DNA of 64,000 nucleotides from Paratrimastix pyriformis (GCA_027972325.1 JAPMOS010000028.1:186001-250000), one strand, 5' to 3'. Counted from the stretch's first letter, positions 21,817 to 42,049 are shown. The notes: a model not told the origin generated them from the sequence alone. Numbers and translations are program-made.

Positions 21817-22271
21817 ATGTCCGAACGCAAGGCCGTTATTAAGAATGCCGACATGTCGGAGGGTTCGTAACCGTTCCCAAATGCATCAGTAGCACCGTAT
21901 CACGCGGTTTTTGCCCTTTTGTAGACATGCAGCAGGACGCCATCGATTGCGCCACTTCTGCCCTTGATAACTTCTCCATTGAGAAGGATATTGCTGCTTA
22001 CATTAAGAAAGGTTCTTTCCCGTCGTTCCACCCTTTTTGGTTTCATTCAGACGGTTTTCACTCCTCTTAATCAGAGTTCGACAAGAAGTACCACCCCACG
22101 TGGCACTGCATTGTTGGTCGCAACTTTGGGTCTTACGTGACTCACGAGACCAAGGTTTGAGACAGCTCGCCTTCCATGTGCGCTCAATTCCTTGAACACC
22201 TTTCCCTTTTCCAGCACTTTATCTATTTCTACCTTGGCCAGGTTGCTATTCTTCTGTGGAAGTCGGGCTAA
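21817..22271 (+). CDS. DYNLL: Dynein light chain LC8
   Basis: Four exons (21817-21862, 21925-22011, 22075-22154, 22215-22271) give 89 residues, exactly the LC8 size. The protein starts [16 protein letters not shown]. It carries the family blocks [40 protein letters not shown] and a [10 protein letters not shown] end, including the groove residues around FGSYVTHE that bind partner peptides. LC8 is a dimeric hub on dynein and other proteins, so the cell has dynein motors and probably a flagellum. The introns are 60-63 bp and the gene lies in moderate-GC sequence without C-runs, unlike its neighbours. Confidence 0.96.
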
Positions 22272-22623
22272 GCATTTGCTTGCTGCTTTCTCTTTCTTCT
22301 TCCTTCTCAAACAATGTATCTACTTCACAAGCTGCGTTACCTCTCCCTTGGACACCCAGATCCAGTGCTAAGGTGTGGGCGGTCGTCTGGCGAAACTGGA
22401 CAGTTTCAACCAACCATCGATTTTCAAGACGCTTCGCCTCCTTCTCCTTTCACTGCCATTCCGGTCCACCCAGCCGTCTTGCTTTCCCCACAATGCGAAA
22501 GAAAAAAAGAAGGGTTAAAAAAAATCGGTCATTTCGTTGGATTGCTTGAGGGAGCGACTTACAGGCGAAATCCAACCAGAAAAAATAATTCTGAGGATGC
22601 GAAAAACTCATTTGCTTTCCTCA
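22272..22623. other. Short space after LC8, probable 5' end of the next gene
   Basis: AT-richer than the flanks, as elsewhere at gene starts. It should contain the first exon of the gene whose second exon opens at 22624. ATGs at 22314, 22493 and 22594 were considered; none joins with a convincing splice in the right phase. Confidence 0.4.
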
Positions 22624-24659
22624 GGAGCCTGCCGAAATCTCTGTGGCACCGGTTCCGGAGCCGCCCGGCAGCCAGCTGCGGGTGCTCGTCTGTGGGGCGC
22701 CCCCCGACGACCTGCGCTTGGCCGATGTCCGGCAGAAGCTTCTGCGCGCCTCCCTCCTGCCGGGCGCGCCCACCGGGGAGGAGCAGACGCCTCCGCCTCC
22801 GCCTGGACCACCGACGCCGCCCATTCCACCCTTCCTCCAGGTCGGTAGTACCCCGGTTCTGTGGGTGGATCTATGGGTGGGTCTGGCGGGTCTGTGAAGA
22901 CGCCCCCCCCCCCCCCCCCAGGTGGATGTGGTCAACGTGCGCACGGGGACTCCCACCCTGGGGGAGGTGGCCGCCTACGATGCCCTGCTGGTGTTCAGCT
23001 CGGAGCGCTTCCAGGACCCGGTCGCCATGGGGAACCTCCTCGCGGGTCTGTCGACTTTACACCGCTCTGACCCGGGGTCCTCCCGTCGTCCGGCAGACTA
23101 TGTGGACCAGGGCGGGGGCGTGGTGGTCTGCCCGTACGCCACCTCGGCCAACGACCGTGCCCTCAGGGGCCGCTTCGTCGAGGAGGCCTACATGCCCACT
23201 GTCCGCAGCCACCACCCCCGCATCCCTCCCCTCATCCCTCCCTTCATCCCTCCCCCGCGTCAACCCCCACTCAGAGCACCGGGGCGCCGCTCTTCTGGAC
23301 GCGGCACCGGTGGGCGGGCGACGGGGCCGAGCACCCGCTGCTGGGGGGCGTGCGGGCCTTCGAGGGCGGCTCGGAGTCCTTCCGCTCGGCCGTGGCCCTC
23401 GACCCGACGCCCCCCGGCCCCCGGGGCGGCCCCGCCGGCCCTCACGAAGGGCCCACCCGGCTGGACAGGCTCAAGGCCCTGCTCTCGGGGCCCCTGAACC
23501 ACCCCCAGCCCCCAGCCGCTGGCGGCTCGAGCCTCGAGGCCCCCGTCCCCGCCGCCGAGTGCATCCCGGTCCGCCTCCGCCGCACCCAACCTGCCGCCAT
23601 CTCGCCGGCCGCCGCCCTGGCGTCCCGCTGACGTCTTCGTTCCCTCCCGCAGCAGCCTCCTGCGAGCGGCACCGCTACTGCTGCCGCGACTGCAAAACCC
23701 CCCCGGAGCGGCGGCCCGCCCGCCGACCCCAGTGCTGCCCCGCCCGAGGAGCCCCCCGGGCTGGCGGCGGCCTACGTGGTGGCCCGGTGGGACGACGGGG
23801 TGCCGCTGGTGGCGGTCAAGGCGGCCCACGGGCGCGAGTGCCTGGTGACGCTGAACTTCTACCCGCCCTCGGGCGACGTGGACCCGACCTTCTGGGACCC
23901 CGCCACCGACGGGGCCCGCCTCATGGCAAACGCGGCCCGCTTCGTGGGCCTGGCCGCCGGCCGGCCGCCCTGTCTGCCCTGGCGGACCCCGAGGCCCCCG
24001 GCCGCTCCCGCCGCCCCGCCCGAGCCGGCTGCAAGGCAGCAGCTGGGGGGGCTGGCTGTCCGCTCGCTGAGGCCCTTCGACGGACCCCACCCGCAGCGGC
24101 CCCAGCCGCCTGCCGCCCACCCCGTCGCCGCTCTGCAGGGCGGTGTCCGCTCGCTCCTGAGCGCCATCGCGCCCCGCCCCGCAACCGCCAAGGCGGCCGC
24201 CCCCCCACCGCCGCCCCAGCCGCGGCAGGCGGGGGATGAGCGCGAGCAGGAGGCCCCTGGGGGCGGCGGGCCCGAGATCCTGACCCCCCACAGCGGGCGC
24301 CACGCCCCCACGGGGCTGGCGGTCGGCTCGCCGCCCTTCCTGGAGTGCGGTCCGGGGCCTCTGCTGGGGCCCTTCGCCATCCGGGGGCTGCGGGCTCCGG
24401 CCGCCCGCACGGAGGCCGACCGGGACGGCGAGGGCCCCGACCAACAACAAGGCCCCGGCCGCCCCAGCGGGGGTGAGCAGGGCCTCCGCCACCGCCAGCC
24501 CCGACGGGCCACCGTGGCCAGCAGCCTGGGCCTCATCAGCAGCGGCCCCTCGGCCCTCCTCCCCGCCGCCGCTGGGGCCGCCGCCCGCCCAGCCACCTCC
24601 AAGCCCGCGGCCGCCCACAGGCACCCGACCGCCGCCCACCACCCGCCGCCCCCAGGGAG

Positions 24660-24722
<63 letters not shown>

Positions 24723-25071
24723 CCCGACCGGCCCGACCCTGGTCTCCTCCTCGACCACCGCCTCCCTGGGGGCGGCCGGCACTGAGGCTGGCTGCAGACC
24801 GGCCCCCGTGCGCCGATCCCGGTCGACTCTGCCGCCCCTGCGCTCGCGGGGCCGTGGGCCCCTGGGGCTGTCCCTCGTGGCCGAGGAGGCCGCGGCCACC
24901 ACTCTGGACCGGGTGCCCCCCGAGGCCCAGCAGGCCCGGCCCGACGGCGATGGCAATGGCGATGGCGAGGCCGATGGTGCCGCCGCTGAGGCCCCGCTGC
25001 TCGCCTTCGTCCAGCGGGGGCCCGCCCCGCCCCTGGCGACGGGCCCACCCGGACGGCAGCTGCCACGATGA
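22624..25071 (+). CDS. Type-1 glutamine-amidotransferase-like fold protein with polyQ tail (start unresolved)
   Basis: The exon starting at 22624 (AEISVAPVPEPPGS) leads to LRVLVCGAPPDDLRLADVRQ. After a poly(C) intron comes VDVVNVRTGTPTLGEVAAYD with LLVFSSERFQDP, then DYVDQGGGVVVCPYA and LLGGVRAFEGGS. A last part reads VARWDDGVPLVAV and VTLNFYPPSGDVDPTFWDPA. This order (nucleotide-type strand, YDxLLVxS, LxDYVDxGGGVV, closing strand with FW) is that of the ThuA/amidotransferase-like Rossmann fold. I see no catalytic Cys-His-Glu triad, so an enzymatic role is doubtful. The C-terminal 340 residues are low complexity with about 20 consecutive Gln (24660-24720). The exon ending at AECIP splices in phase over the TGA at 23630. 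Stop 25069-25071. Function unknown. Confidence 0.6.
24662..24721 (+). repeat. (CAG)n encoding polyglutamine
   Basis: About 20 perfect CAG triplets in frame with the upstream domain and the downstream stop, giving a Gln tract. The lack of CAA interruptions suggests recent slippage expansion. Confidence 0.95.
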
Positions 25072-25647
25072 GCCCCCGCCCTCCCTCCCTCCCGCTTTCC
25101 CCTCCCCTCCCCTCCCCCCCTCCCCTTCTCCCCCTCCTGTTGTTGTATTTTATCCGCGACGACGATGGGGATTCGTCAGGTGCAATCGGGCCGCCCGGGC
25201 GGTCCCGAGAGAAGACTCTTCGCAGAGAAATTAAAAGGCTCGCAGAGAGCCGGGGGGGGGGGGGGGGGGGCGGTAGGGGGAGGTGGAGGGGGAGGATGGA
25301 GAACAAACGGGGAGTGAGGGAGGGCGGAGGGCACGAGAACACAAAGGGCGCCTCATGGCTGATGACCAACGGGCCTCCCGGGCAAGGGGGGAGGGTGGCA
25401 AGGGGAGGGGCAAGGGGAGGGTGGCAAGGGGAGGGCAAGGGGAGGGTGGCAAGGGGAGGGTGGCAAGGGGAGGTGGCAAGGGGGAGGGTGGCAAGGGGAG
25501 GGTGGCAAGGGGAGGGGGGCAAGGGGAGGGGGGCAGCGGGCGGGGCCCGGTTGCCCGGTCGGGCGGGGATGGATGGGCTCGTCATCACCACCACCGGCCG
25601 CCATCAGGGGCGCAGCCTCAGGGGCAGTCTCAGGGGCCTCAGGGGCC
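25072..25647. other. Convergent 3' flanks with G-runs and an AGGGGAGGGTGGCA minisatellite
   Basis: It lies between the stop of the amidotransferase-like gene and the stop of the NSMAF-like gene on the other strand. It holds a G-run at about 25251-25271 and, at about 25380-25540, tandem copies of a 14-bp-class unit (GGCAAGGGGAGGGT variants). No gene seen. Confidence 0.65.
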
Positions 25648-34256
<8,609 letters not shown>

Positions 34257-34299
34257 CGATCAGGAGCCAGAGGGGATGCGGAAGGAGGGAAAAGAGAGC

Positions 34300-34830
34300 A
34301 CAAGAAAAATAGTTTGATTCACGGAGGTCACAGAGATTCTGACAGTTTCACAGAATTTCAAAGGGGAAACGGAGCGCGCCCCAGCGCCCCAGCGTAACGG
34401 CATAACGAGCCAGCCAGAAGGAGCGTTTGAAGATTTTCTCGGCCTCGCGTGAGCCTTACAATCGCGCACCACAGGGTACGGCTCTGACTGGTCGAGGTCG
34501 GCACCCCCCCCCGGAGACAAATGCGAAGTAGTTGGCGGAGCGAGGGACGGGTCCCACGGCGGCAGCTGGGTTCCGGAGCCCATCGGCGCAGCAAGAACCG
34601 GCGCAGCAAGAACCGGCCCTGACAGCTCCTCCGCGGCCACCATCTCGAGCCTCTCCGCGCGACTGGAGATGATCGAGCGGGGCCCCGAGCGCGCTGACAC
34701 GGCCAACGATCTCACCATCTAGCGGGACTCGGTCTGCAGATCGCCACCACCGCCACCCCCCCGCGCACCGGACGGGGCACGGGGGCACGGGGGCACGGGT
34801 CCTGGTAGGTTCGAACGCACGGTGTTGTCC
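34300..34830 (-). mobile_element. Non-LTR retrotransposon remnant, minus-strand copy
   Basis: On the minus strand this segment encodes pieces that match the neighbouring + strand remnant: a PPWDPSLA segment (compare APWDPSRA) and IFKRSFWLARYAVTLGRWGA (compare TFNRSFWLARIAATLARWGA). It is shorter, more decayed and not a continuous frame. It lies directly upstream of the NSMAF-like start. Family is inferred from the + strand copy. Confidence 0.5.
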
Positions 34831-34897
34831 CACCGCTCACGGGGAAGAGCGGGAGTGACGCGTCACGCCCAACGACTCTGAGCAATGCCATCTCACT

Positions 34898-36063
34898 GTG
34901 ATCAGAGGGACGAGCTTACAGACATTCGCCAGCGCAACGGGAGTCATGAACAAGATCTGCATTCGTTCATCCCACGCCAGGACGGTGATTATAAAGCTGG
35001 ACGGACCCAGCTTCGTGGGGGACTCCCTCCGCACCGCTGCCAAGAGTTTCTCGATTCGTCGGGAGGCTCCGGCCAAACCTTGCGCGGCTCTGCCGCGTTT
35101 TTGTGGTGCAGATGGGAAGACCCTGCGAGGCCAGGTTCAGCACAGCCTTCTGGCGGCTCGGAACAAGGCTGCGGCCGCCAAGGCTCTTGCGCGCCTCCCC
35201 CCCGGGCCGGCTCGCAACATGAGGCTCTCTTCGGTGAACCCCGCTACCACTGCCCTCCTCGCCGCCTTTCCCTCGAATCTCCTCAGGCTCTCGGATGCAG
35301 ACTTCACAGCCCTGGTCATGCGCCTGGCCGGAGCCGCCTGCGCTCCCTCCATCCATGCCATCTTCTCGGGCCCCTTCGGACCTGAGAAGTGCCCCGTCTG
35401 CAAGAAGGACATCGCCCAGGGCCACGAGCGCCTCTGCAAGTGTGCTCGCAACCTCTACTACAAGCGCCACAACAACGTGCGATCCATCCTGGTGTCCCTT
35501 CTGCACACCACGCCCGGCTGCATCGTCCGGGCCGAGCAATCCTTGGACTACGGCCCCAAGCTGGCGCCGTGGGACCCGTCCCGCGCGTGCCCCAAGACGA
35601 AGGTGCGCCGCCCCGACATCTCCTTCACCTTCGTCTCCGGAGGGTGCACTACCTCGACCTGGTAGTGGCCGAGCCCCTGGCCGTCTCCCACTCCGCCGCC
35701 GCCGCCCGAGGGGACGTGCCGAGCCAGGCCGAGGCACAGAAGGAGACCGAGTACAAGGAATGGTGCGCGAAGAACCCGGGCAACCTCTGGCCCTTCGGCA
35801 TCACGGTGGTCGCTCAGCTTGGCCCCAAGGCCGAGAAGTTCTTCCACCTGGTGGGCGAGGCGCACCACAAGGCCGAGCGGACCTTCAACCGCTCCTTCTG
35901 GCTGGCTCGCATTGCCGCCACGCTGGCCCGCTGGGGTGCGGCGCTCGAGGAGACCTGGGCCCAGGCCGCCACCGCCCACCACAAGAGCACGGGCCTGGCA
36001 TGCTTCAACGTGGCTCTCGACCAGTACAAGATGGAGAGCGACCCCAACGCCAAGATGGGCTAA
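34898..36063 (+). mobile_element. Non-LTR (LINE-like) retrotransposon 3' remnant
   Basis: The coding remnant has a Cys-His knuckle (CPVCKKDIAQGHERLCKC) followed by YYKRHNNVRSILVSLL, a RRPDISFTF segment, a YLDLVVAEP segment, and an end ahead of MG and a stop at 36063. This order (CxxC...H...C, RHNxV, RPDI, D-L-V-V) is typical of the region after the reverse transcriptase in many protist and fungal non-LTR elements. The catalytic reverse-transcriptase core and the 5' half are absent, and the frame is not continuous, so it is a truncated, inactive copy. A dispersed-repeat copy abuts its 3' end (36088-36232). It could also be a domesticated gene, but the second opposed copy argues for a mobile origin. 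Confidence 0.6.
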
Positions 36064-36087
36064 AACGGTGAGTGGGGTAAAATCCTT

Positions 36088-36232
36088 TCTTTTTGTCCCT
36101 TTTCTTGAAATGAATCCTCTTCTTTTCCTTTTGTATCGTCTCCTCTTCCCTCTCTTTCTTTCTTCCCTCACCCCTTTCATCGTTCTTCTCCGGCAATTGC
36201 CCCATTGTCCCCGGGCCAACACGTTTTTCCCC
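36088..36232 (-). repeat. Dispersed repeat, copy 3
   Basis: Reverse orientation relative to the copy at 21505: pyrimidine-rich arm first (CTTCTTTTCCTTTTGTATCG), then CTCCGGCAATTGCCCC and GGGCCAACACGTTTTTCC. It starts about 25 bp after the stop of the retrotransposon remnant and ends just before a TATA-like string. Confidence 0.7.
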
Positions 36233-36236
36233 CCAT

Positions 36237-36242
36237 TATAAA
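36237..36242 (+). promoter_or_regulatory. TATA-like element
   Basis: TATAAA about 115 bp before the ATG of the membrane protein at 36358, at the right edge of a dispersed-repeat copy. Motif and position only. Confidence 0.3.
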
Positions 36243-36357
36243 CTCCGAACACGCCACAAATTAAAAGTGTTTCACCCCGTCTATACCGATCATCAATCAG
36301 ACCCAAGGGCCGTTCATCAATCAGTCCCAGGGGGCGTTGACGTCGCGCGCACTGCTG

Positions 36358-37916
36358 ATGAGGAATCACCATCCGAGCTACGATGGCATGACAATTTTGG
36401 GCGGATTTTCCTGGCGACGCTCGGAGCATTCCTACTCTTTCTTAAACTGGGATTTAAGACCAGGCGACGCGAAGCTGATCTCCTGTTATCTCCCTCGGAT
36501 TTCAACATCCGATTCACCGCATTCTCCAACCGCGTCAGAAGATACAATTTTCCCCTGGTGGGTGCCTGTGGTGGCGGTGGCACTGGTTTTGTTTCTCCTC
36601 TCGATACTTCTGCTTCTTTTACGGAAGCTTCATTTAAAGTTCAACAAGGAAGCGGTCTGTTTTGATCGATAATATCTTCATTGTTGACCTGGCTGGGGGG
36701 AGTAGGCTTTGATGGCTAGCGGTCTCGTTATGCACCCCAATCCTGTCTATCGCTATCTGCATGACATTCGAAGCTCGCCCTCACCACCGTCCAAAAAGCT
36801 CGCGAGGAGCCGTACACTCCGTACCCTCGGTTCCAACCCCTTCCGCGAGGCCCTCGACCTGACGGGCCTCATGGCTCTCCCTCCACCGCCACTCGTCTCA
36901 CCACGCGCCTCCCAAGCGTCCCTGAATTTCGACGCGGTTTTCAATGAACAAGCAACCGAGGCCAGTGCCTCCTCGTCCCCGGCCACCTCCTCGGCCGCCG
37001 CCTCCGAGGGGTTGCCCACACCCACCGGCGCACCGGAGGCCCCGGCTCTCACGGATGCGCTGACCATGTCCGACAAGCAGGAAGCGCCGCTGCTGAAGGA
37101 GCACCCGCAGGCTCCTCGGTGCACGACCCCGGCCCCGGCCCCGGCCACCCCACGAACCCCCTCGGGCTCCTCGACCGGCAGTGAGGTCTGCCCCCACCTC
37201 CCGCATGGCAGCCACCCTGCGGATCAAATGGACTCAGCTGACCATTCCACGTCTACCCCCCCCCCCCCCCCCCCCATTTATTTATTTATTTATTTTTTTG
37301 GTGTGTGCAGATGGTCTGCTCAGGCAGCAGCACGAGCGTGGTCACGCTGGTACCCTACACGGCGGCCACTTCGCCGGGCCGCATCCTGGGCGAGCTGCCC
37401 CTGTGGACATGCGGGGCCCCCAGCCGGACGAGCACGCCCTCCAACCTGAGCTCCTCGGGGAGCAGCCTGCCGCCCCTGACCCCGCCCCCGTCCCCCTCGC
37501 CGCCCCTGACCCCGCCCCCGGCCCAGCCGCCCCCCTTCCTGCTGAGCCCGTACCACCACCGTGCCCTGGCCCTGGAGGCCGTGGCCGAGGCGGAGTCCGA
37601 GAGCACACCCCGCCCCTACCCCGGGCCCCGGTCGGTGCTCTGGCCGCCCGCCCCCCGGCCGCCCACGCCCCCGCACCACCACCGTCACGCCCTTTCGGTT
37701 TCCACGCCGGCCGCTCCGGAGCCGGAGCCGGAGCCGCGCGTCGCCCCGGCCCCCAGGGCGAGCGAACTATCGGACCCCGACACCCAGGGCGGGCCCCCGG
37801 GGGGGCTGGTGCCCGTCCCCATCCCGTCCTTCGAGGAGCTGCACCCCGCTCGGCACCGCCACGGTCATCAGCGCTACAGCAGGCACCCCTCTCGTCGGCA
37901 CCTCCCCCGCTACTGA
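36358..37916 (+). CDS. Single-pass membrane protein with long proline-rich tail
   Basis: Three exons (36358-36654, 36706-37185, 37311-37916) give 460 residues in frame. About 65 N-terminal residues precede one strong membrane helix (WWVPVVAVALVLFLLSILLL, about 36565-36625), followed by the basic stop-transfer RKLHLKFNK. The remaining 360 residues are Pro/Ser/Ala-rich with short hydrophobic patches and HHHRHA. The last intron holds a C-run followed by (TTTA)n. No signal peptide is obvious, so the topology could be N-out by signal anchor. I recognise no family. An upstream exon cannot be excluded. Confidence 0.55.
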
Positions 37917-38937
37917 TCGCCTGGATGCGGGTCCCCCCCGCGGGCTCTCCTGGCCCCCACTGGGTTTTTTATATCATCTCTCTATCTGTCGTTCGTTGGA
38001 AGCGTGCCGGATGGCGTCTGCCCTGTGGATGATGCCCTTTGGCTGGATTCTTATGTGTCGTCTGCCCTTTGGCTGGATCCTGTGATGGCCGCCCCATTGC
38101 ACTTCCCCTCCGCCTCCCCACCAGCCCGACGGTCGTTGCTTGTTGGTTGGACCGCCGAGCCACCCCTCCAGCGACCCTTTTACCTGTATTTCTACCCGGG
38201 GGCGGATTCACGCATCCGCCCCCCATGCATACATAACCCATATCTGTATCCGTACCACCGTGCACAAGCGTCTCTTTGTACCGTTCTGTGCGACCTCGAT
38301 CTTCCTTTAGTGTTTGGCCCCCCCTTCCCCCTTCCCCCCCGCGCGCCCCCCCGTGGGCACCTTCTTCTTCTTTCTTTTGTCGTTGGGTTTGGCGTGCTGC
38401 GACTTGTCTGTCCGCGGTCCGCCGCGCGTGTTTGGTGATCTGTATCTTGCGGCGGTCGGTTCTTATCATTGTTGTGTGGTTGTGGTTGTGACTTGGTGAT
38501 GATGTTGTTATGATTGGCGCTGTCATCATTGATTTTTTCGGAGGTTCATTTTCTTTGGCTTTCAGCCTTTGCTTTTTATCCCCCCGTTGTTGGTCGACTG
38601 TCCCCTCTGTTTATTCGCCTTCGGTGCCACCCGCACCGGCCGATATTAAATTCCGCCTCCCATCCCCCATCGCCGCCCTCGCCCCGTTTTCGTCTCCCAC
38701 CCCAGCCCCTCCCACAGCCCCAGCCCCCGAACCATCTCATTGGTTGGCTCACCTGAGCCCAGAAGACGCGGCCCGGAGTCAGTCAATTCACAAAGAGGGA
38801 GGGGGCGGGATAATGGCGAGCTTACGACACCGCCGGGGCCACGGCGGCCGCAGAGAAAGGAGAGCAAGGGAGACGGGCACTCCCCTCGCTAGTGGGTGGG
38901 ACCAACGAGGATAATAGTGGAAGGATTTCACATGGCT
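37917..38937. other. Convergent intergenic region
   Basis: About 1 kb between the stop of the membrane protein and the stop of the reticulon gene. It is T-rich and patchy, with a duplicated TGCCCTTTGGCTGGATTC at about 38032-38080. No domain-bearing frame or RNA gene recognised. Confidence 0.55.
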
Positions 38938-39912
38938 TAGTCGCGCTTCTCGGCGGCGGCGGCGGGGGAAATCTTGGCCTTGGCAATGGCGATGCACTTG
39001 TCGACCTGCTGGCGGGCAATGTCCATGCCCATCTGCACGTAGCGGCGAGCCATTTCCACATAGGGGGCCGTCTGGGGGAAGGTGCTGAGGAAGACGTAGC
39101 CCCGGGGGACAGTGAGCGCAATCGCGAAGGCTGTGTATGCGGTGGGGGGGGGGTGAGGTTAGATATGCGTTCCACAAAAAGAATTCAGGCAGACCCCAGA
39201 AAGCGAGCTTGAAGAAAGAGCAGCGGCCAATGAGCATCATAAAGAGGAGGCCGGCCACAACCTGGAGAAATTACGATCAAAAATGATGAATGTGATCGAA
39301 CATGAACGAAGACCTTCAGGCTGAGAACAACATCATCGAAACGAGCAACCTTCATAGCAAAGTCGGAGGCAACGTAGAAGTGAGTGGCGAGGGAGTGGCC
39401 GAACTGTTCACAGCAAGCCTCGGTGCAGCCCTGCTCGACCGGAACAGCGGTGCTATCAGTCTCAAAGATACTAGCAAGAGAAGAGATGAGGCTAACCAAA
39501 ACTAACTCGAGAGGCCGGGCAGACTGGAGATACCAGGTAGGCAGGAATGACTTCAAGCTGGTCTTGATGATGACCACACGAGTGAGAAAAGAGAATGCCA
39601 TCAAGATAACACCAAGAAGAGAAAGGAGCTCGAGCACAGTCGTGCGAGTGTACCCGAGAATGTAGAAAACACTCAGAGGAGGAATTGCATGCATGAGAGT
39701 CTGCACAGGGCGAGTCCACATGATTACTTCCATGGCTATGGACGAAAAAAATGGCAGGGAGGAGAGGCCAACCGAGAGATGGTGATAGGGTGTCAGGGGA
39801 ACTCCTATGGCCCAAGAAAAAAATACAGACGCTTCGCACAGCAAGACTCACAGGATTCACATTTCTGGGCCTCCTGAGGGGCCTGAGGAGCAGCTGCAGT
39901 GTTAGGTTCCAT
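38938..39912 (-). CDS. Reticulon-domain protein
   Basis: Five exons (minus): 39831-39912, 39533-39735, 39314-39470, 39195-39261 and 38938-39130, totalling 233 residues. Reticulon features: an opening VIMWTRPVQT (compare the usual IYWRxPxxT), a long hydrophobic hairpin (SVFYILGY to LLGVILMAFSFL), a soluble spacer, a second hairpin (VVAGLLFMMLIGR, then FAIALTVPRGYV), and the tail QQVDKCIAIAKAKIS that parallels the IDxxLxxAKxKI end of reticulons. The N-terminus is short and Cys-rich (CESCESCCAK). Reticulons shape tubular ER. The first hairpin is longer than usual. Confidence 0.7.
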
Positions 39913-40422
39913 GAATGATAATAACCCAGAGCAATGTTGGCTCTCCTTTTCGACGCGTGTCATGGCTTTTGGGGAGGACCGCGGCGTTGAGAAAGGCCAA
40001 CGTATTGACGCCAGTTATAAACAAAGGGTGGACGACGATGAGGGATCAGATTTCAAAAAAACGCGGGTCCGATTATCAAAAGAAGGGAAAACCGCTCGAA
40101 TTAATCCCAAAACTCTCTGCCGCAGCGGAGCATGGGTGATACAGACACCACAAAAAAAAAAGAGAACATAACGAGAACGAGAACGACAAACCAAATCGGG
40201 GAAAGTGGCAAGGGAAACGTGAACAACTGCGGACAGAGCAGAGCAGCCAACAACAAAACAACAAAGTCGAAAAAAAAAAAAGTCGAAGGGTGTGCTACAA
40301 CGTGAAGCGTGGTGACTGAGAAGGAAGACACGAGATGCACTCGTCTGTGCAGGGGGCGATGAGCGTCAACGTAAACTGCAGCCGCTTCACGTCCCACCAG
40401 CAGGTCGCCACCAAGCAAGAGA
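39913..40422. other. Space upstream of reticulon
   Basis: A TTATAA string at about 40015 lies roughly 100 bp upstream of the reticulon ATG. The rest is A-rich with (A)n runs near 40150 and 40270. No gene seen. Confidence 0.5.
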
Positions 40423-41576
40423 CTACAAGATAGTACAACAGCACGGCCGCTCGGTGACGCGGGGAGCAAGCTCGATTTCGGGCTGTGGCGGGATGGCCAC
40501 AGCAAAGGTGATGGGGGAGTTGTCGTCCAGGGTGGGGGCACCACCCTCGGGGTGCTCAACGCCACGCCGCCGGATGCCGCCGGTCAACTCGGGTTCGCAG
40601 GTCTCCGCCCCGTGCCTGCTGTGCGTTGGGCTGGATGGCTCAGACGAGAGGGGCGATGGGCGCCATGAGGGGGCCAGCAGGGGCCCCCCGGGGGTGAGCG
40701 GGATGGCGACGCTGTCGGGTGGCGTGTGGCGCGGCCCAGGAGGCCCCGTGCTGAGGGCTCTTGGCGTCTCACAGGGAGTGCTGGGCGCGGGGCGGCGGTC
40801 CTCAGTGGGCGATGCGAGTGGCCGCGCCGCATCGACGCCGCCTTCACTGCCCAGGGCACCACCCGTCCTCGTGGGCCCTTCATCGACGCCAAACGGGGTC
40901 GGGGCATCCCCGCCGGTCCGGAGCAGGGCGGCCAGCAGCGGCGACTCATACCCGGGGGGCGAGCCCACCACCACATGCTCGCCATGCGCTGGCTGGTGGG
41001 ATGGTTCGGGGCCGCTGCCATGAGAGGCCACGTCTGTGCGGGGAGCCACGGGGGACTCGGGCACCTCAGGGGGGGCGTTGGTGGGGGGCAGGGGCGGCGA
41101 CAAGCGCCCGCCCAGCTGCGGCAGGGCCGAGGCCGACCGTGTGTGATGGTGAGTCGGCGAGCCGCTGATGGCGGTCGGCGGGGTCTCGACGGGGGGCAGG
41201 GTGGGATGCGAACTACGCTGGGGGCGCTGCGGGGGCGTGACGAGCGCCGGCTGGGCCGTGACGGAGAGCTGGGGGGTGGAGCAGGTATGCGGATGCACGT
41301 GGCCCAGCATGCGGTGTCCCTGTGACTGAGGGGCGGCGTACGGGGGCGAGGTGGGGCTGCTGGCGCAGGCGTCGCTCTCGACCGAAGGTGGCGGCGCCAG
41401 GTGCCCGACCTCGATGGACGGCAGTTGGGGCGTCGAGCAGCGCGACGTGGGCACCCGCCGGGGCGCGCTGCTGAGGAGTGACATGGGCACGGTGCCATCG
41501 AGCGACGGAGGCAGCAGGGCGGTCCGGGGGAGGGGCGTCCGGTGGGCTGAGGGGGTCATGGTGATCGTGGAAGGGG
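40423..41576 (-). CDS. Proline-rich C-terminal exon ending in a CaaX box
   Basis: The frame opens after a good 3' splice site at 41577 (GTTTGTTCCTGCAG) and runs about 384 residues, almost all Pro, Ser, Thr and Gly, to ERPCCCTIL and a stop. The last four residues form a CaaX box (CTIL; final Leu favours geranylgeranylation) and the two Cys before it could be palmitoylated. An internal ATG exists at 41559, but the splice site makes a 3'-terminal exon more likely. The neighbour on the same strand is the TTBK/CK1-like kinase, so this may be its membrane-anchoring tail. The joining exon(s) between 41577 and 42583 were not identified. Confidence 0.5.
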
Positions 41577-42049
41577 CTGCAGGAACAAACGGTGAGGTGC
41601 GGCGAATCAAGGAGAACAAGGAGCAGACCGGTTGTGGGATCCTCCTCTTCGCACCGTTGCAGCCTGGGATGAGAAGAGGCGCATGTTCGTGTGAGTTGGT
41701 TGGGGTGTGCTGCCCGCGGCGCGCCAGACCTGAGGTCGGAAGCTCGTGGGGTCTGCGGCAAACAGAGGGCAGGCGCCGCGCTTCCGCCTTGGAAGGGCTT
41801 CCGAACCGGACGGCCCGGTGTACCTAGTGAGCCGTCGCCCCACCGAGCCGCAAGCCGATCCTGCTCGCCGCCCGACCCTCCGGCCGTCCCCGCAGCAGCT
41901 GGGCGGCGCGCGGCGCCACCCAGCCGCACCGGCTGTGGCGATATGAGGGCATCAACGGGTGGATGACGGCGCGCGGGGAGCTCGCTTCCATGCCGAGCCA
42001 GCGGACTGTCGCCGGCCTGTCGGTAAACGGGTCGGAGGATGGAGGAGAG

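Noticed and set aside
35650-36063. Separate host gene in the right part of the retrotransposon remnant
   Set aside because: It continues the domain order of the element, and a related copy exists on the opposite strand nearby.
38646-38914. Pro/Ala-rich + strand gene after a TATTAAA string
   Set aside because: Short, low complexity, no splice or domain support, and it lies in convergent 3' flanks.
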